A stretch of DNA of 47,817 nt. Origin: Actinomycetes bacterium (lineage in GTDB: Bacteria > Actinomycetota > Actinomycetes > Actinomycetales > Dermatophilaceae). Numbering within the stretch: the first letter of the stretch is position 1; the number at the start of each line of letters is the position of its first letter. Positions 15,473 to 24,095 of this stretch are shown here, piece after piece. The translations under genes were made by a program, and so were the position numbers. The DNA lies in NCBI GenBank assembly GCA_023420415.1, contig JAEZWF010000034.1, positions 1-47,817 on the forward strand, written 5' to 3'. The notes below the pieces were generated by a model that did not search any database, was not told where the DNA came from, and saw nothing but the letters and a program-made list of their open reading frames with translations.

Positions 15473-16612
15473 TCAGGAGAGGGCCTTGATGGCGGTCTCG
15501 ACCTTGGCCTGGACCTCGGCGGGGAGCGGCGCGTAGCCGATCTCCTCGAGGGACTTCTGGGTGTCGGCGGAGGCGAAGTGCGTCAGGAAGGCCTTGGTCA
15601 GCGCGGCCTTGTTCGCGTCCTTGCCCTTGGAGCAGACGATCTCGTAGGTGACGAGCAGGATCGGGTAGGCGCCGGCCTCCTTGGTCGCGTAGTCGAGCTT
15701 GAGGCGCAGGTCGTTGCCCTCGCCGTCCTGCTTCGCGGCGGCGACGGCCTTGCCGACCGACTCGCCCGTCAGCTCGACGGCACCCGCGCCGTTGTCGATC
15801 TGCGCGATGCCCAGGTCGTTGTCCTTGGCGTAGGACCACTCGGCGTAGGTGATGCCACCCTCGGTGGACTTCACGGCGCCGGCGACACCGTCGGACTTCT
15901 GCTTGCCCTCGCCCTTACCGGTCCAGGCCTTGGCCGGCTCGGCGGTCCACGCGTTCGGTGCGGCGGCCTTGAGGTACTTGGTGAAGTTCTCGGTCGTGCC
16001 CGACTCGTCGGAGCGGAAGAAGACCTTGATCGGCTCGCTCGGCAGGGTGACCCCGGAGTTGACCTTCGCGATGGCCGGGTCGTTCCAGGTGGTGATCTTG
16101 CCGTTGAAGATGTTCGCCGCGACCTCGGGGGTGAGGACGAGCTTGTCGACGCCCTTGACGTTGTAGGCGATCGCGATGGGGCCGGTCACCATGGGGAGGT
16201 TCCAGGCGGGCGAACCGCAGAACTTGGCGGCCTCGTCGGCCTCGATCTTGCCGTCCTTCTCCTCGGTCTTGAGCGCCGAGTCCGACCCGGCGAAGTCGAC
16301 CTGGCCGGCGATGAACTGCTTGATGCCGGCGCCCGACCCGGACGGGTTGTAGTTGACGGTCGTGCCCTCGCACTTGTCCTGGAAGGTGGAGATGGCTTCC
16401 TCGATGGCGTTCTTCTGTGCCGAGGAACCCTCCGCGTTCAGGGTGCCGCCCCCGTCGGGGCCGCAGTCGGCAGCGGAGGCGTTCGAGGACGAGCCCGAGG
16501 CGGTGTCCGACGAGCCGCTGCCGGAGTCGTTGTTGTCGGAGCCGCAGGCGCTCAGCGCAAGGGAGCCGACCAGGGCGACGCTGGCCACGAGGCCGAGACG
16601 CTGGATCTTCAC
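15473..16612 (-). CDS. pstS: Phosphate-binding lipoprotein PstS
   Basis: The 379-residue protein captures phosphate outside the membrane for PstCAB. The GTG at 16612 is chosen because GGAGAGG lies about ten bases before it and the product then starts with a clean lipoprotein signal (VKIQRLGLVASVALV, lipobox LSAC, Cys23). A Ser/Gly/Asp-rich linker follows, then the periplasmic-binding fold with LNAEGSSAQKNAIEE, VNYNPSGSGAGIKQF and FAGSDSALK, whose Ser, Thr and Asp residues bind phosphate in this family. A longer frame from 16738 has unlikely composition. A PHO box about 96 bases upstream marks it as a phosphate-starvation gene. Confidence 0.96.
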   Translation of the reverse strand: MKIQRLGLVASVALVGSLALSACGSDNNDSGSGSSDTASGSSSNASAADCGPDGGGTLNAEGSSAQKNAIEEAISTFQDKCEGTTVNYNPSGSGAGIKQFIAGQVDFAGSDSALKTEEKDGKIEADEAAKFCGSPAWNLPMVTGPIAIAYNVKGVDKLVLTPEVAANIFNGKITTWNDPAIAKVNSGVTLPSEPIKVFFRSDESGTTENFTKYLKAAAPNAWTAEPAKAWTGKGEGKQKSDGVAGAVKSTEGGITYAEWSYAKDNDLGIAQIDNGAGAVELTGESVGKAVAAAKQDGEGNDLRLKLDYATKEAGAYPILLVTYEIVCSKGKDANKAALTKAFLTHFASADTQKSLEEIGYAPLPAEVQAKVETAIKALS

Positions 16613-16707
16613 GGTGTTCAAACCTCTCCACATGGAAGTCTTGGGCGGGCGTGAGTGCCCGACCACAGCGAAAGTAGGGAGAGAGGGTGACGCGGCGGCC
16701 CGTCGTG

Positions 16708-16725
16708 GGTGAACGCACGGTGAAC
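16708..16725 (-). promoter_or_regulatory. PHO box upstream of pstS
   Basis: Read on the minus strand, GTTCACCGTGCGTTCACC contains two GTTCACC units exactly 11 bases apart, the layout of actinobacterial PhoP/RegX3 operators. A second, looser pair of GTTCAC units lies at 16774-16795 with 15-base spacing. Confidence 0.75.
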
Positions 16726-16808
16726 ACGAGCAAGACATTGGACGGCGTCCGCCCGTCCCGGGGTCGAGCGGCGGGTGAACGACCGGTCAGTGAACGGTCA
16801 GGCGGCCC

Positions 16809-17759
16809 TCAGGGGTGGTGCCTCTCGACCGCCACCACGCGGGCCTGGGCTCCCGTGCCCACGACGTGCGCGACCAGCGCCTCACCCTTGGCCATCTTGT
16901 CCTTCTGCGCCATCCACAGCTGCTCGGTCGTGACACCGGCGCCCGGCTCGCAGCGGTCGACGAGCCGCCGCAGCCGCCCCAGCACGTCCGGCAGCACCGG
17001 CCCGTGGCTGCACAGCACGGCCGGCACCCCGCGCTCGAGCAACCGCTCGAGGTGACGGGCCGCGCGACCGGAGTCCGCGGCATACCCCTCCTCGCTCAGC
17101 CCCTCCTTGGTGCGCACCGGGAGGGAACCGTGCGCCGCATAGGGGCGGATCGTGTCGACGCACCGCACCGAGGGTGAGCTGACCAGACGGGAGATGCCGT
17201 ATGCCGCGAGGAGCGGCACGAGCCGGTCGGCCCGTTCGCGGCCCTCACGGTCGAGGGGGCGCTGCTGGTCGTCGCCCTCCCAGCTGGACCGGCCGACCGC
17301 GTGGGCGTGACGGACGACGACCAGGGGCCAGGTGGTGAGGGATCCGGCCTTGTCGGCGCGGACGAGGGCGCGGAGCTGGTCGCGGTCGCGGGCGTAGTCG
17401 AGCCGGTCGGACGCGCTGACCACGTCGAGCCAGGCGACCTCGTCGATCTCGTTGGTGAGCTTGCCGGCCGGCGCGGTCGCCTCGGCCGCCCAGTAGCGGA
17501 CCTCCTTGGTGGCGGGACGGCCCGAGCCGTCGAGCACGGTGTACTCCGCCGTGGGCAGAGGGCGCCCGAGGCCCACGGGCAGCGCGGTCTCCTCGAGCGT
17601 CTCGCGGACCGCGGCAACCGCCCACTCCTCACCCGGGTCGAGCTTGCCCTTGGCCCACGACCAGTCGTCGTACTTGGGCCGGTGCACGAGGGCGACCTCG
17701 AGCTGGCCTCGACGGCGACGCCACGGGACGGTCCCCGCGGCGGGGATGGGCGATCTCAA
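16809..17759 (-). CDS. Nudix hydrolase fused to histidine phosphatase (MutT1-like)
   Basis: The 316-residue protein has an N-terminal Nudix domain (about residues 3-140) and a C-terminal histidine-phosphatase domain (about 150-310). The Nudix box GKLDPGEEWAVAAVRETLEE is near residue 29 and the phosphatase motif VVRHAHA near residue 148. This is the arrangement of mycobacterial MutT1, which hydrolyses 8-oxo-dGTP and diadenosine polyphosphates. The start is taken as TTG at 17759, overlapping the ppk stop; the frame stays open far upstream through ppk, but that part is a shadow. Position directly after ppk suggests a role in nucleotide or phosphate housekeeping with polyphosphate. Confidence 0.85.
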   Translation of the reverse strand: MRSPIPAAGTVPWRRRRGQLEVALVHRPKYDDWSWAKGKLDPGEEWAVAAVRETLEETALPVGLGRPLPTAEYTVLDGSGRPATKEVRYWAAEATAPAGKLTNEIDEVAWLDVVSASDRLDYARDRDQLRALVRADKAGSLTTWPLVVVRHAHAVGRSSWEGDDQQRPLDREGRERADRLVPLLAAYGISRLVSSPSVRCVDTIRPYAAHGSLPVRTKEGLSEEGYAADSGRAARHLERLLERGVPAVLCSHGPVLPDVLGRLRRLVDRCEPGAGVTTEQLWMAQKDKMAKGEALVAHVVGTGAQARVVAVERHHP

Positions 17760-20023
17760 CGCCGTCGTGCCTTGCGCCGTCGCTTGGCGTGCTCCTCGAT
17801 GAGGGTGCTCTGCAGGTCGGGCAGGGCGGTGCCGTCCTCGCCGGTGCTGACGCGGGTCCACCGCCCGTCGGGACCGAGGCGCCAGTGGGCGTAGTCGCCG
17901 CTCGCACCCTTGGCGAGCAGGCCCGTGAGCTGCTGCAGGTGGCGGGGGTCGGAGACGCTGACGAGCGCCTCGACCCGGCGGTCGAGGTTGCGGTGCATCA
18001 TGTCGGCGCTGCCGATGAAGACCTCCGGCTTGCCGCCGCCGCCGAAGTGGAAGACCCGCGAGTGCTCGAGGAACCGGCCGAGGACCGAGTGCACGCTGAT
18101 GTTCTCCGACAGGCCCTCCACACCTGGGCGCAGGGCGCAGATGCCGCGGACCCACAGGTCGACGTGGACGCCGGCCTGCGAGGCGCGGTAGAGCGCGTCG
18201 ATGACCTGCTCGTCCACGATCGAGTTGACCTTGAACTGCACCAGGCCCTTCTTGCCCGCCTTGGCCAGCGAGATCTCGGACTCGATCCGCTCGATGAGTC
18301 CGCTGCGCACCGAGCGCGGCGCCACGAGCAGCCGCTTGAACCGGCTGCGTGGCGCGAACCCGGACAGCTGGTTGAACAGCTTGGCGACGTCCTCGCCGAC
18401 CTGCGGGTCGGACGTGAGCAGGCCGAAGTCCTCGTAGAGGCGCGCGGTCTTGCCGTTGTAGTTGCCGGTGCCGACGTGGCAGTAGCGGCGCAGCGTGCCG
18501 TCCTGCTCCTGGCGCACCACCATGCACAGCTTGGCGTGCGTCTTGAGCCCGACGATGCCGTAGACGACGTGGACCCCGGCGTGCTCGAGCTTGCGGGCCC
18601 AGCTGATGTTGTTCTGCTCGTCGAACCGCGCCTTGATCTCGACCAGGGCCAGCACCTGCTTGCCGGCCTCGGCGGCGTCGATGAGGGCGTCGACGATCGG
18701 GCTGTCACCGCTGGTGCGGTAGAGCGTCTGCTTGATCGCCTGGACCCGCGGGTCGGCCGCGGCCTGCTCGATGAAGGCCTGCACCGACGTGGAGAACGAG
18801 TCGTAGGGGTGCTGCAGCAGCACGTCCTTGTCGCGGATGACCGGGATGACCTCGGCCGCCTTGGAGCTCTCGGCCGGCGCCAGGTCGGGGTGGGTCTGGC
18901 CGCGGAACGGCGGGTAGTGCAGGTCGGACCGCTCGATGTCGGCGACGATGTCGAGGCTGCGCAGGTCCAGCGGTGCCGGCAGCCGGTAGACCTCGCTGTC
19001 GCTGACACCGAGCTCGCGCACCAGCATGTCGAGGACGTGGTCGTCCATCGTCTCGTCGACCTCGAGCCGCACGGGCGGGCCGAACCGGCGCCGGGTCAGC
19101 TCCTTCTCCAGGGCCTTGAGGATGTTCTCGGCGTCGTCCTCCTCAACCTCGAGGTCCTCGTTGCGGGTGACGCGGAAGGTGAAGTGCTCCTGCACCTCCA
19201 TGCCGGGGAAGAGGCTGTCGAGGTGGGCCGCGATGACGTCCTCGAGCGGCACGAACCGCGTGTCGAACAGGTCGGCGGTCACCGGCTCGCCGGGCTCGGG
19301 CTCGATGTGGATCAGCCGCGGCAGCAGCGGCGGCACCTTGACTCGCGCGAAGTGCTCCTTGCCCGTCTTGGGGTTGACGAGCAGGACGGCCAGGTTGAGC
19401 GACAGCCCGGAGATGTAGGGGAACGGGTGGGCCGGGTCGACCGCGAGCGGCGTCAGGACGGGGAAGACCTGGTCGATGAAGAACTCCGAGAGCTGGCCGC
19501 GCTCGTCGTCGCTCAGCTCGTCCCAGCGCACGATGCTGATGCCCTCCTCCTCGAGGGCGGGCTGCACCTGCTCCTTGTAGACGGTGGTCTGCATCGTCTG
19601 CAGCTCGTGGGCGACCAGTGCGATCTGGTCGAGCACCTCACGCGGCTCGAGCCCGGACGCCGAGCGCACGGCGAGGCCCGTGGCGATGCGCCGCTTGAGC
19701 CCGGCGACGCGCACCATGAAGAACTCGTCGAGGTTGGACGTGAAGATCGCGAGGAACCGGGCGCGCTCGAGCAGCGGCACGCTCTCGTCGGCGGCCAGCT
19801 GCAGCACCCGCTCGTTGAACTGCAGCCACGAGATCTCACGGTCGAGGAACCGGTCGGCGGGCAGGCCGTCCTCGTCCTCACCGCTCTGACGCACCACCCG
19901 CATGAACCGCCCGTTGGCGCCCCGCGGCTGCGCGCTCGCGATCGAGACGTCGCCCGGCAGGTCGGCGCCGTCAGCGGTCGGGTCGGTGTCCGAGGTGCGG
20001 GTCGTGACGCTCATGGGGCTCAT
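17756..20023 (-). CDS. ppk: Polyphosphate kinase 1
   Basis: The 755-residue enzyme polymerises the terminal phosphate of ATP into polyphosphate, reversibly. The N-terminal domain starts at RFLDREISWLQFNERVL near residue 58. The catalytic domains contain VVYGIVGLKTHAKL near residue 488 and RYCHVGTGNYNGKTARLYEDFG near residue 511; the histidine phosphorylated during the reaction is expected in the first of these motifs. The C-terminus has FIGSADMMHRNLDRRVE and ends in a basic run. The start at 20023 overlaps the mshD stop by ATGA; an ATG at 20014 is an alternative. It sits in the run mshD-ppk-mutT1-like, just upstream of pst, linking polyphosphate storage to phosphate uptake. Confidence 0.95.
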   Translation of the reverse strand: MSPMSVTTRTSDTDPTADGADLPGDVSIASAQPRGANGRFMRVVRQSGEDEDGLPADRFLDREISWLQFNERVLQLAADESVPLLERARFLAIFTSNLDEFFMVRVAGLKRRIATGLAVRSASGLEPREVLDQIALVAHELQTMQTTVYKEQVQPALEEEGISIVRWDELSDDERGQLSEFFIDQVFPVLTPLAVDPAHPFPYISGLSLNLAVLLVNPKTGKEHFARVKVPPLLPRLIHIEPEPGEPVTADLFDTRFVPLEDVIAAHLDSLFPGMEVQEHFTFRVTRNEDLEVEEDDAENILKALEKELTRRRFGPPVRLEVDETMDDHVLDMLVRELGVSDSEVYRLPAPLDLRSLDIVADIERSDLHYPPFRGQTHPDLAPAESSKAAEVIPVIRDKDVLLQHPYDSFSTSVQAFIEQAAADPRVQAIKQTLYRTSGDSPIVDALIDAAEAGKQVLALVEIKARFDEQNNISWARKLEHAGVHVVYGIVGLKTHAKLCMVVRQEQDGTLRRYCHVGTGNYNGKTARLYEDFGLLTSDPQVGEDVAKLFNQLSGFAPRSRFKRLLVAPRSVRSGLIERIESEISLAKAGKKGLVQFKVNSIVDEQVIDALYRASQAGVHVDLWVRGICALRPGVEGLSENISVHSVLGRFLEHSRVFHFGGGGKPEVFIGSADMMHRNLDRRVEALVSVSDPRHLQQLTGLLAKGASGDYAHWRLGPDGRWTRVSTGEDGTALPDLQSTLIEEHAKRRRKARRR

Positions 20024-21042
20024 CCTGACAGTGGCTGGTGAACAGCACGCGAATACATCACATCGACCATGATGCTGCGAAAGCCCAGTCCCGTGTAGGT
20101 GCGTATCGCGGCGGTGTTGTCGCCGTCGACGTAGAGCACGACCTCGGGGAGATCGAGCCGGGCGAGGTGGGCCAGACCGAGGGCCGTGAGCGGGCGGCCG
20201 AGGCCGCGTCCCTGGTATGCCGGGTCGACGCCGACGACGTAGACCTCACCGGCCGTCTTGCCCGGCTCGAGGGTGGACTCCTGCTCGGGGTCGACCTTGG
20301 TCCAGTGGAAGGCGGCCACCGCGTCGGGGTCGGACTCGTGGGTGAGGACGACGAAGCCGGCGGGGTCGAACCACGGCTGGCGCATCCGGTCGTGCAGGTC
20401 ATCGAGGCTGAGCCGGCCCTGCTCGGCGTGGTGCGCGAAGGCGGCGGCGTTGGTGGCGAGCCACGGCTGCTCGTCCCGGCCGGGCTCGAAGGCCCGGGCG
20501 GTGAAGCCCTCCGGGAGGGCCACGGCCGCCGGCTCGAGGTCGGCCGGTCCGAGCGCGCGCGACATCTTGTGCAGCTCGCGGACCGCCTGCAGGCCCTTGG
20601 CCTCGGCGAAGGACCGGGCCGAGGGCAGGTCGCCGTGGGCCCACAACCGGGTCTGCGGTGCTTCGGCCAGCAGCGCGTCGAGCAGCGCGCTGCCGTGACC
20701 GGCGAGGCGGGTGTCGGGGTCGACGACCAGCTCGGCCGACGGCGGCTCGCCGGTCGCGTCGGCGCCGGCGCCGGGTCCGGTCGCGTCGGTGTCGGTGCCG
20801 GTGCCGGTGCCACCCTCGCCGTTCGCGACCGCCCCGGTGAGCTGTGCGTACCCGACGAGGTCGTCCGCGGCATACGCGAGGAAGTGCTTGACCCGGCCGG
20901 GTGGGGAGGTGAGCGACAGGACCGACTGCTCGGACAGCGGCCGCACGCCATCGGCGGCGACCGCATGCTCCTGCAGGGAAGCGACCGCGGCCTGCTGCGC
21001 AGGGGTCAGTGAGTCGGCCGGGCGAACGTCAGGTGAGGACAC
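20020..21042 (-). CDS. mshD: Mycothiol synthase
   Basis: The 340-residue enzyme acetylates Cys-GlcN-Ins with acetyl-CoA, the last step in making mycothiol, the actinobacterial thiol buffer. It has two GNAT folds; the C-terminal one is active, with VVGVDPAYQGRGLGRPLT near residue 267 as the acetyl-CoA loop and VLYVDGDNTAAIRTYTGLGF after it. The N-terminal fold has a Gly/Thr/Ala-rich insertion of about 30 residues (near 75-100) that makes it a little longer than usual. The GTG at 21042 has TGCAAT six bases before it. It is the first gene of an overlapping set with ppk and the Nudix-phosphatase. Confidence 0.92.
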   Translation of the reverse strand: MSSPDVRPADSLTPAQQAAVASLQEHAVAADGVRPLSEQSVLSLTSPPGRVKHFLAYAADDLVGYAQLTGAVANGEGGTGTGTDTDATGPGAGADATGEPPSAELVVDPDTRLAGHGSALLDALLAEAPQTRLWAHGDLPSARSFAEAKGLQAVRELHKMSRALGPADLEPAAVALPEGFTARAFEPGRDEQPWLATNAAAFAHHAEQGRLSLDDLHDRMRQPWFDPAGFVVLTHESDPDAVAAFHWTKVDPEQESTLEPGKTAGEVYVVGVDPAYQGRGLGRPLTALGLAHLARLDLPEVVLYVDGDNTAAIRTYTGLGFRSIMVDVMYSRAVHQPLSG

Positions 21043-21086
21043 GGAAGCATTGCACCATGCATCTTCCGCAAAGGCCCGCGCGCCGT

Positions 21087-21092
21087 TAGCGT
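21087..21092 (+). promoter_or_regulatory. Possible -10 box (TAGCGT) of the 5'-nucleotidase gene
   Basis: TAGCGT lies 50 bases before the ATG at 21142, giving a leader with the AAGGA ribosome site. It is divergent from the mshD promoter some 40 bases away. Confidence 0.4.
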
Positions 21093-21141
21093 GCACGGGT
21101 CCGGCCACGCCAGGCCGGCTCTGACCTGCAAGGACGCACAC

Positions 21142-22926
21142 ATGACGCATTCACGCACCCGCCGGCTGGTGGGCGTGGTGGCCGTCGCAGCCGCAGCTGC
21201 CACCGTCGCCGCGACCGCCGGTGGCACCGCATCGGCCGCCAAGAACGGCCCGACGATGGACATCCAGCTCCTCAGCTTCAACGACTTCCACGGCAACCTC
21301 GAGCCGCCGACCGGGTCGGGCGGGCGACTCGTCGTCGACCACAAGATCGACCCGGCGACCGGCAAGCCCGTCGACGTCACCCAGGACGCGGGTGGGGTGG
21401 AGTACCTCGCGAACACCCTGAACACCCTGCGTCAGGGCAACCCCAACTCGCTGACCGTCGCCGCCGGTGACCTGGTCGGCGCATCCCCGCTGCTGTCGGC
21501 CGCCTTCTACGACGAGCCGTCGATCGAGGCGCTGAACAAGCTCGGCCTCGACGCGTCGTCCGTGGGCAACCACGAGTTCGACGGCGGGTACAAGGAGCTG
21601 CAGCGCAAGGCCAACGGCGGGTGCATCGACGACGGCGACGGCGCGAACAACAAGAACTCGTGCCCGGCCGGCACCTTCACCGGCGCCGACTTCGACTACC
21701 TCGCCGCCAACGTCACCTACGAGGGCACCGACAAGACCGTCCTGCCGCCCTACTCGATCAAGAAGATCAAGGGCGCCAAGATCGGCTTCATCGGCATGAC
21801 CCTGGAGAACACCCCCAACATCGTGACCGCCTCCGGCGTCGCCGGGCTCGACTTCTCCGACGAGGTCGAGACCGCCAACAAGCTGGTGCCGGTGCTGAAG
21901 AAGCAGGGCGTCAACGCCATCGTGGTGCTGGTCCACGAGGGCGGCTTCCCCGCGAGCAAGCAGAACTGGACCGCGCCGGACGGCACCACCTACTCCGTCA
22001 ACGCCAACTACGACTACACCTGCCAGAAGGGTGGCGTGCTCTCCGGCCCGATCGTCGACATCGCCGGCGGTCTCGACCCCGCCATCGACATGGTCGTGTC
22101 GGGTCACACGCACGCACCCTACGTCTGCGACGTCAAGGACCCGGCCGGTCAGTCGCGGCTGGTCACCTCGGCCTCGTCGTTCGGCCGCCTGGTGACGGAG
22201 ACGAACTTCAAGTTCGACCGCCGCACCAAGGACATCGTCCGCTCGTCGGTGACCGCGAAGAACGTCGTCGTCGCCCGCGACACCAAGGACGCCGCGCAGA
22301 CCGCGCTGATCGCGAAGTACCGCGAGCTGCTCGGCCCGATCGCCAGCCGCGTCCTCGGCACCGTCACCACGGACGTCACCCGTGCCACGAACGCCGGTGG
22401 CGAGTCGCCGCTCGGCGACCTCATCGCGGACGCGCAGCTGGCTGACCCGTCGGTCGTGACGAACGGCCAGACGCCGGTCATCGCGTTCATGAACCCCGGT
22501 GGGATCCGCGCCGACGTCCAGGCCGGTGAGGTGACCTTCGAGGACGCGTTCACGGTGCAGCCGTTCAACAACTTCCTCGTGTCGCTCGACCTGACCGGCG
22601 CCCAGATCAAGACCCTGCTCACCCAGCAGTGGTCCGGTGTCAACGCAGGTGCCCCGAAGATCCTCCAGGTCTCCGACGGCTTCGCGTACACCTACTCCGG
22701 CACCACCCTCGGGTCGGTCACCTTGAACGGGCAGCCGATCGTCGACGGCCAGACCTACCGGGTCGTGACCAACAACTTCCTCGCTGACGGCGGGGACGGT
22801 TTCCCGGTGTTCACCCAGGCCACCAACAAGTACTTCGGTGGTCTCGACATCGACGCGTTCGCCAACTACCTCGAGGCGAACTCGCCGTACACCCCCGGCC
22901 CGCTGGACCGGATCACGAAGAACTGA
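21142..22926 (+). CDS. Secreted 5'-nucleotidase / metallophosphatase
   Basis: The 594-residue protein would release phosphate from nucleotides outside the cell. The ATG at 21142 has AAGGA upstream and starts an export signal (basic MTHSRTRRL, hydrophobic core, cleavage near TASA at about residue 32). The metallophosphatase domain has LLSFNDFHGNLEPP near 41, VGNHEFDGG near 142 and SGHTHAP near 318, the metal-binding set. The C-terminal 5'-nucleotidase domain has LGDLIADAQL and VTFEDAFTVQPFNNF, which form the substrate site. There is no cell-wall anchor motif, so it is probably released. Its position beside mshD, ppk and pst suits phosphate scavenging, though no PHO box was seen before it. Confidence 0.92.
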   Translation: MTHSRTRRLVGVVAVAAAAATVAATAGGTASAAKNGPTMDIQLLSFNDFHGNLEPPTGSGGRLVVDHKIDPATGKPVDVTQDAGGVEYLANTLNTLRQGNPNSLTVAAGDLVGASPLLSAAFYDEPSIEALNKLGLDASSVGNHEFDGGYKELQRKANGGCIDDGDGANNKNSCPAGTFTGADFDYLAANVTYEGTDKTVLPPYSIKKIKGAKIGFIGMTLENTPNIVTASGVAGLDFSDEVETANKLVPVLKKQGVNAIVVLVHEGGFPASKQNWTAPDGTTYSVNANYDYTCQKGGVLSGPIVDIAGGLDPAIDMVVSGHTHAPYVCDVKDPAGQSRLVTSASSFGRLVTETNFKFDRRTKDIVRSSVTAKNVVVARDTKDAAQTALIAKYRELLGPIASRVLGTVTTDVTRATNAGGESPLGDLIADAQLADPSVVTNGQTPVIAFMNPGGIRADVQAGEVTFEDAFTVQPFNNFLVSLDLTGAQIKTLLTQQWSGVNAGAPKILQVSDGFAYTYSGTTLGSVTLNGQPIVDGQTYRVVTNNFLADGGDGFPVFTQATNKYFGGLDIDAFANYLEANSPYTPGPLDRITKN

Positions 22927-22941
22927 CAACGCGGCATACGG

Positions 22942-22976
22942 CGGCGCCCTCCTCGACCACGTCGGGGAGGGCGCCG
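22942..22976. terminator. Bidirectional terminator between the 5'-nucleotidase and glnR
   Basis: A 16-bp stem with one wobble pair (CGGCGCCCTCC pairing with GGAGGGCGCCG, extended inward by TCGAC and GTCGG) closes on a three-base loop, and TTT follows on the plus strand. It serves two convergent genes. Confidence 0.8.
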
Positions 22977-23000
22977 TTTCGCGTTGGGGCGCAACGGAAC

Positions 23001-23690
23001 TCAGCTGTCGGCGAGGGCTTCCTCGGCGGGCACGAAGCGGTAGCCGACGTTGCGGACGGTGCCGATCAGCACCTCGTGGTCGGTGCCGAGCTTGGCCCGC
23101 AGCCGCCGCACGTGGACGTCGACGGTTCGCGTGCCGCCGTAGTAGTCGTAGCCCCAGACCTCCTGCAGCAGCTGGGCTCGCGAGAACACGCGGCCGGGGT
23201 GCTGGGCGAGGTGCTTGAGCAGCTCGAACTCCTTGTAGGTCAGGTCGAGCAGGCGCCCCTTGACCCGCGCCGAGTAGGTCGCCTCGTCGATGGTGACGTC
23301 ACCGGCGGTGATCTGGACGTCCTCGGGCTCGGCCGACTCCGCGAGCCGCCCGGTCGACAGGCGCAGCCGCGCCTCGACCTCCGCCGGGCCGGCCGAGTCG
23401 AGCAGCACGTCGTCGACGCCCCACTCGGCGGTGAGCCCCGCGAGGCCTCCCTCGGTCACGATCGCGAGCAGCGGCACCGACATCCCGCTGACCCGCAGCA
23501 CCCGGCACAGCGAGCGCGCGACGGCCAGCTCACGGCGCGCGTCGAGCAGGACGGCCTCGGCCGGGGGAGCGTCGACCAGCGCGGTCGGCTCGGCGGGCAG
23601 CACCCGCACCTGGTGGCTCAGCAGTCCCAGCGCCGGCAGCACCTCGGCGCTGGGCGCCAGGGTGTTGGTCAGCAGCAGCAGACGAGCCAT
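23001..23690 (-). CDS. glnR: Nitrogen regulator GlnR (orphan OmpR-type response regulator)
   Basis: The 229-residue protein matches GlnR of actinobacteria, the global regulator of nitrogen assimilation genes such as glnA and amtB. The N-terminal receiver (about 1-115) starts LLLLTNTLAPSAEVLPALGLL and holds IVTEGGLAGLTAEWGVDDVLLD; the usual phosphorylation pocket is degenerate, as in known GlnR proteins. The C-terminal winged helix (about 130-222) has LDLTYKEFELLKHL and GGTRTVDVHVRRLRAKLG. The ATG at 23690 has TACCCT eight bases before it. Association with mshD is conserved in mycobacteria (from memory). No partner kinase is encoded nearby, as expected. Confidence 0.93.
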   Translation of the reverse strand: MARLLLLTNTLAPSAEVLPALGLLSHQVRVLPAEPTALVDAPPAEAVLLDARRELAVARSLCRVLRVSGMSVPLLAIVTEGGLAGLTAEWGVDDVLLDSAGPAEVEARLRLSTGRLAESAEPEDVQITAGDVTIDEATYSARVKGRLLDLTYKEFELLKHLAQHPGRVFSRAQLLQEVWGYDYYGGTRTVDVHVRRLRAKLGTDHEVLIGTVRNVGYRFVPAEEALADS

Positions 23691-23827
23691 GCCCACCAAG
23701 GGTACGGGGCGGGGCCCGTCGCAGCGGGCCTGCACGCATGGTGAGATCGTTGTCTCACCGTGGCGACCCCGAGTCGGCGTCGCCCGGGACGTTCCAGCAA
23801 CAGCGTGAGCAAGGACAAGGAGCCGGT

Positions 23828-24088
23828 ATGCCGGGTGGGCCCGACGGCGGTGCCGTCACCGTCCGCTACTGGGCCGCGGCACGGGCAGCGGCCGGGGTGG
23901 ACAGTGACGTGGTGACCGGCTGCGACACGGTCGGCGAGGTGCTGGCCGCCGCCACCACGCTTCGACCCGAGCTGGCACCCGTGGCGGCGGTGAGCAGCGT
24001 GCTGCTCGACGGTCGCACCGCCTCACGCGACGCCGCCGTCCCGGAAGGCGCGGTGGTCGAGGTGCTGCCGCCCTTTGCCGGAGGGTGA
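23828..24088 (+). CDS. MoaD/ThiS-family sulfur carrier protein
   Basis: The 86-residue protein has a ubiquitin-like fold with a C-terminal PPFAGG; the last Gly is adenylated and thiolated to carry sulfur for molybdopterin or thiamine synthesis. The body VTVRYWAAARAAAGVDSD and the later VLLDGRTASRDAAVPEG fit MoaD better than ThiS. AAGGAG just before the ATG at 23828 decides the start; an upstream frame from 23738 has no ribosome site. No other molybdopterin genes are in the window. It is eight bases before a membrane protein gene, so the two are probably cotranscribed. Confidence 0.8.
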   Translation: MPGGPDGGAVTVRYWAAARAAAGVDSDVVTGCDTVGEVLAAATTLRPELAPVAAVSSVLLDGRTASRDAAVPEGAVVEVLPPFAGG

Positions 24089-24095
24089 TGCAAAG

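Noticed and set aside
14228..16654. An 808-residue open frame on the plus strand opposite pstC and pstS
   Set aside because: It is the shadow of the real pst genes in high-GC DNA; the translation is Arg/Gly/Asp rich with no motifs, while the minus strand gives textbook PstC and PstS.
16774..16795. Second PHO box before pstS
   Set aside because: The two GTTCAC units are 15 bases apart rather than 11, so it is noted only as a loose pair and not called as an operator.
17789..20041. A 750-residue plus-strand frame opposite ppk
   Set aside because: It has shadow composition (Leu, Val, Asp, Arg runs) and is opposite a complete polyphosphate kinase.
21151..22929. A 592-residue minus-strand frame opposite the 5'-nucleotidase
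   Set aside because: It mirrors codon bias of the plus-strand gene; there is no start context and no domains.
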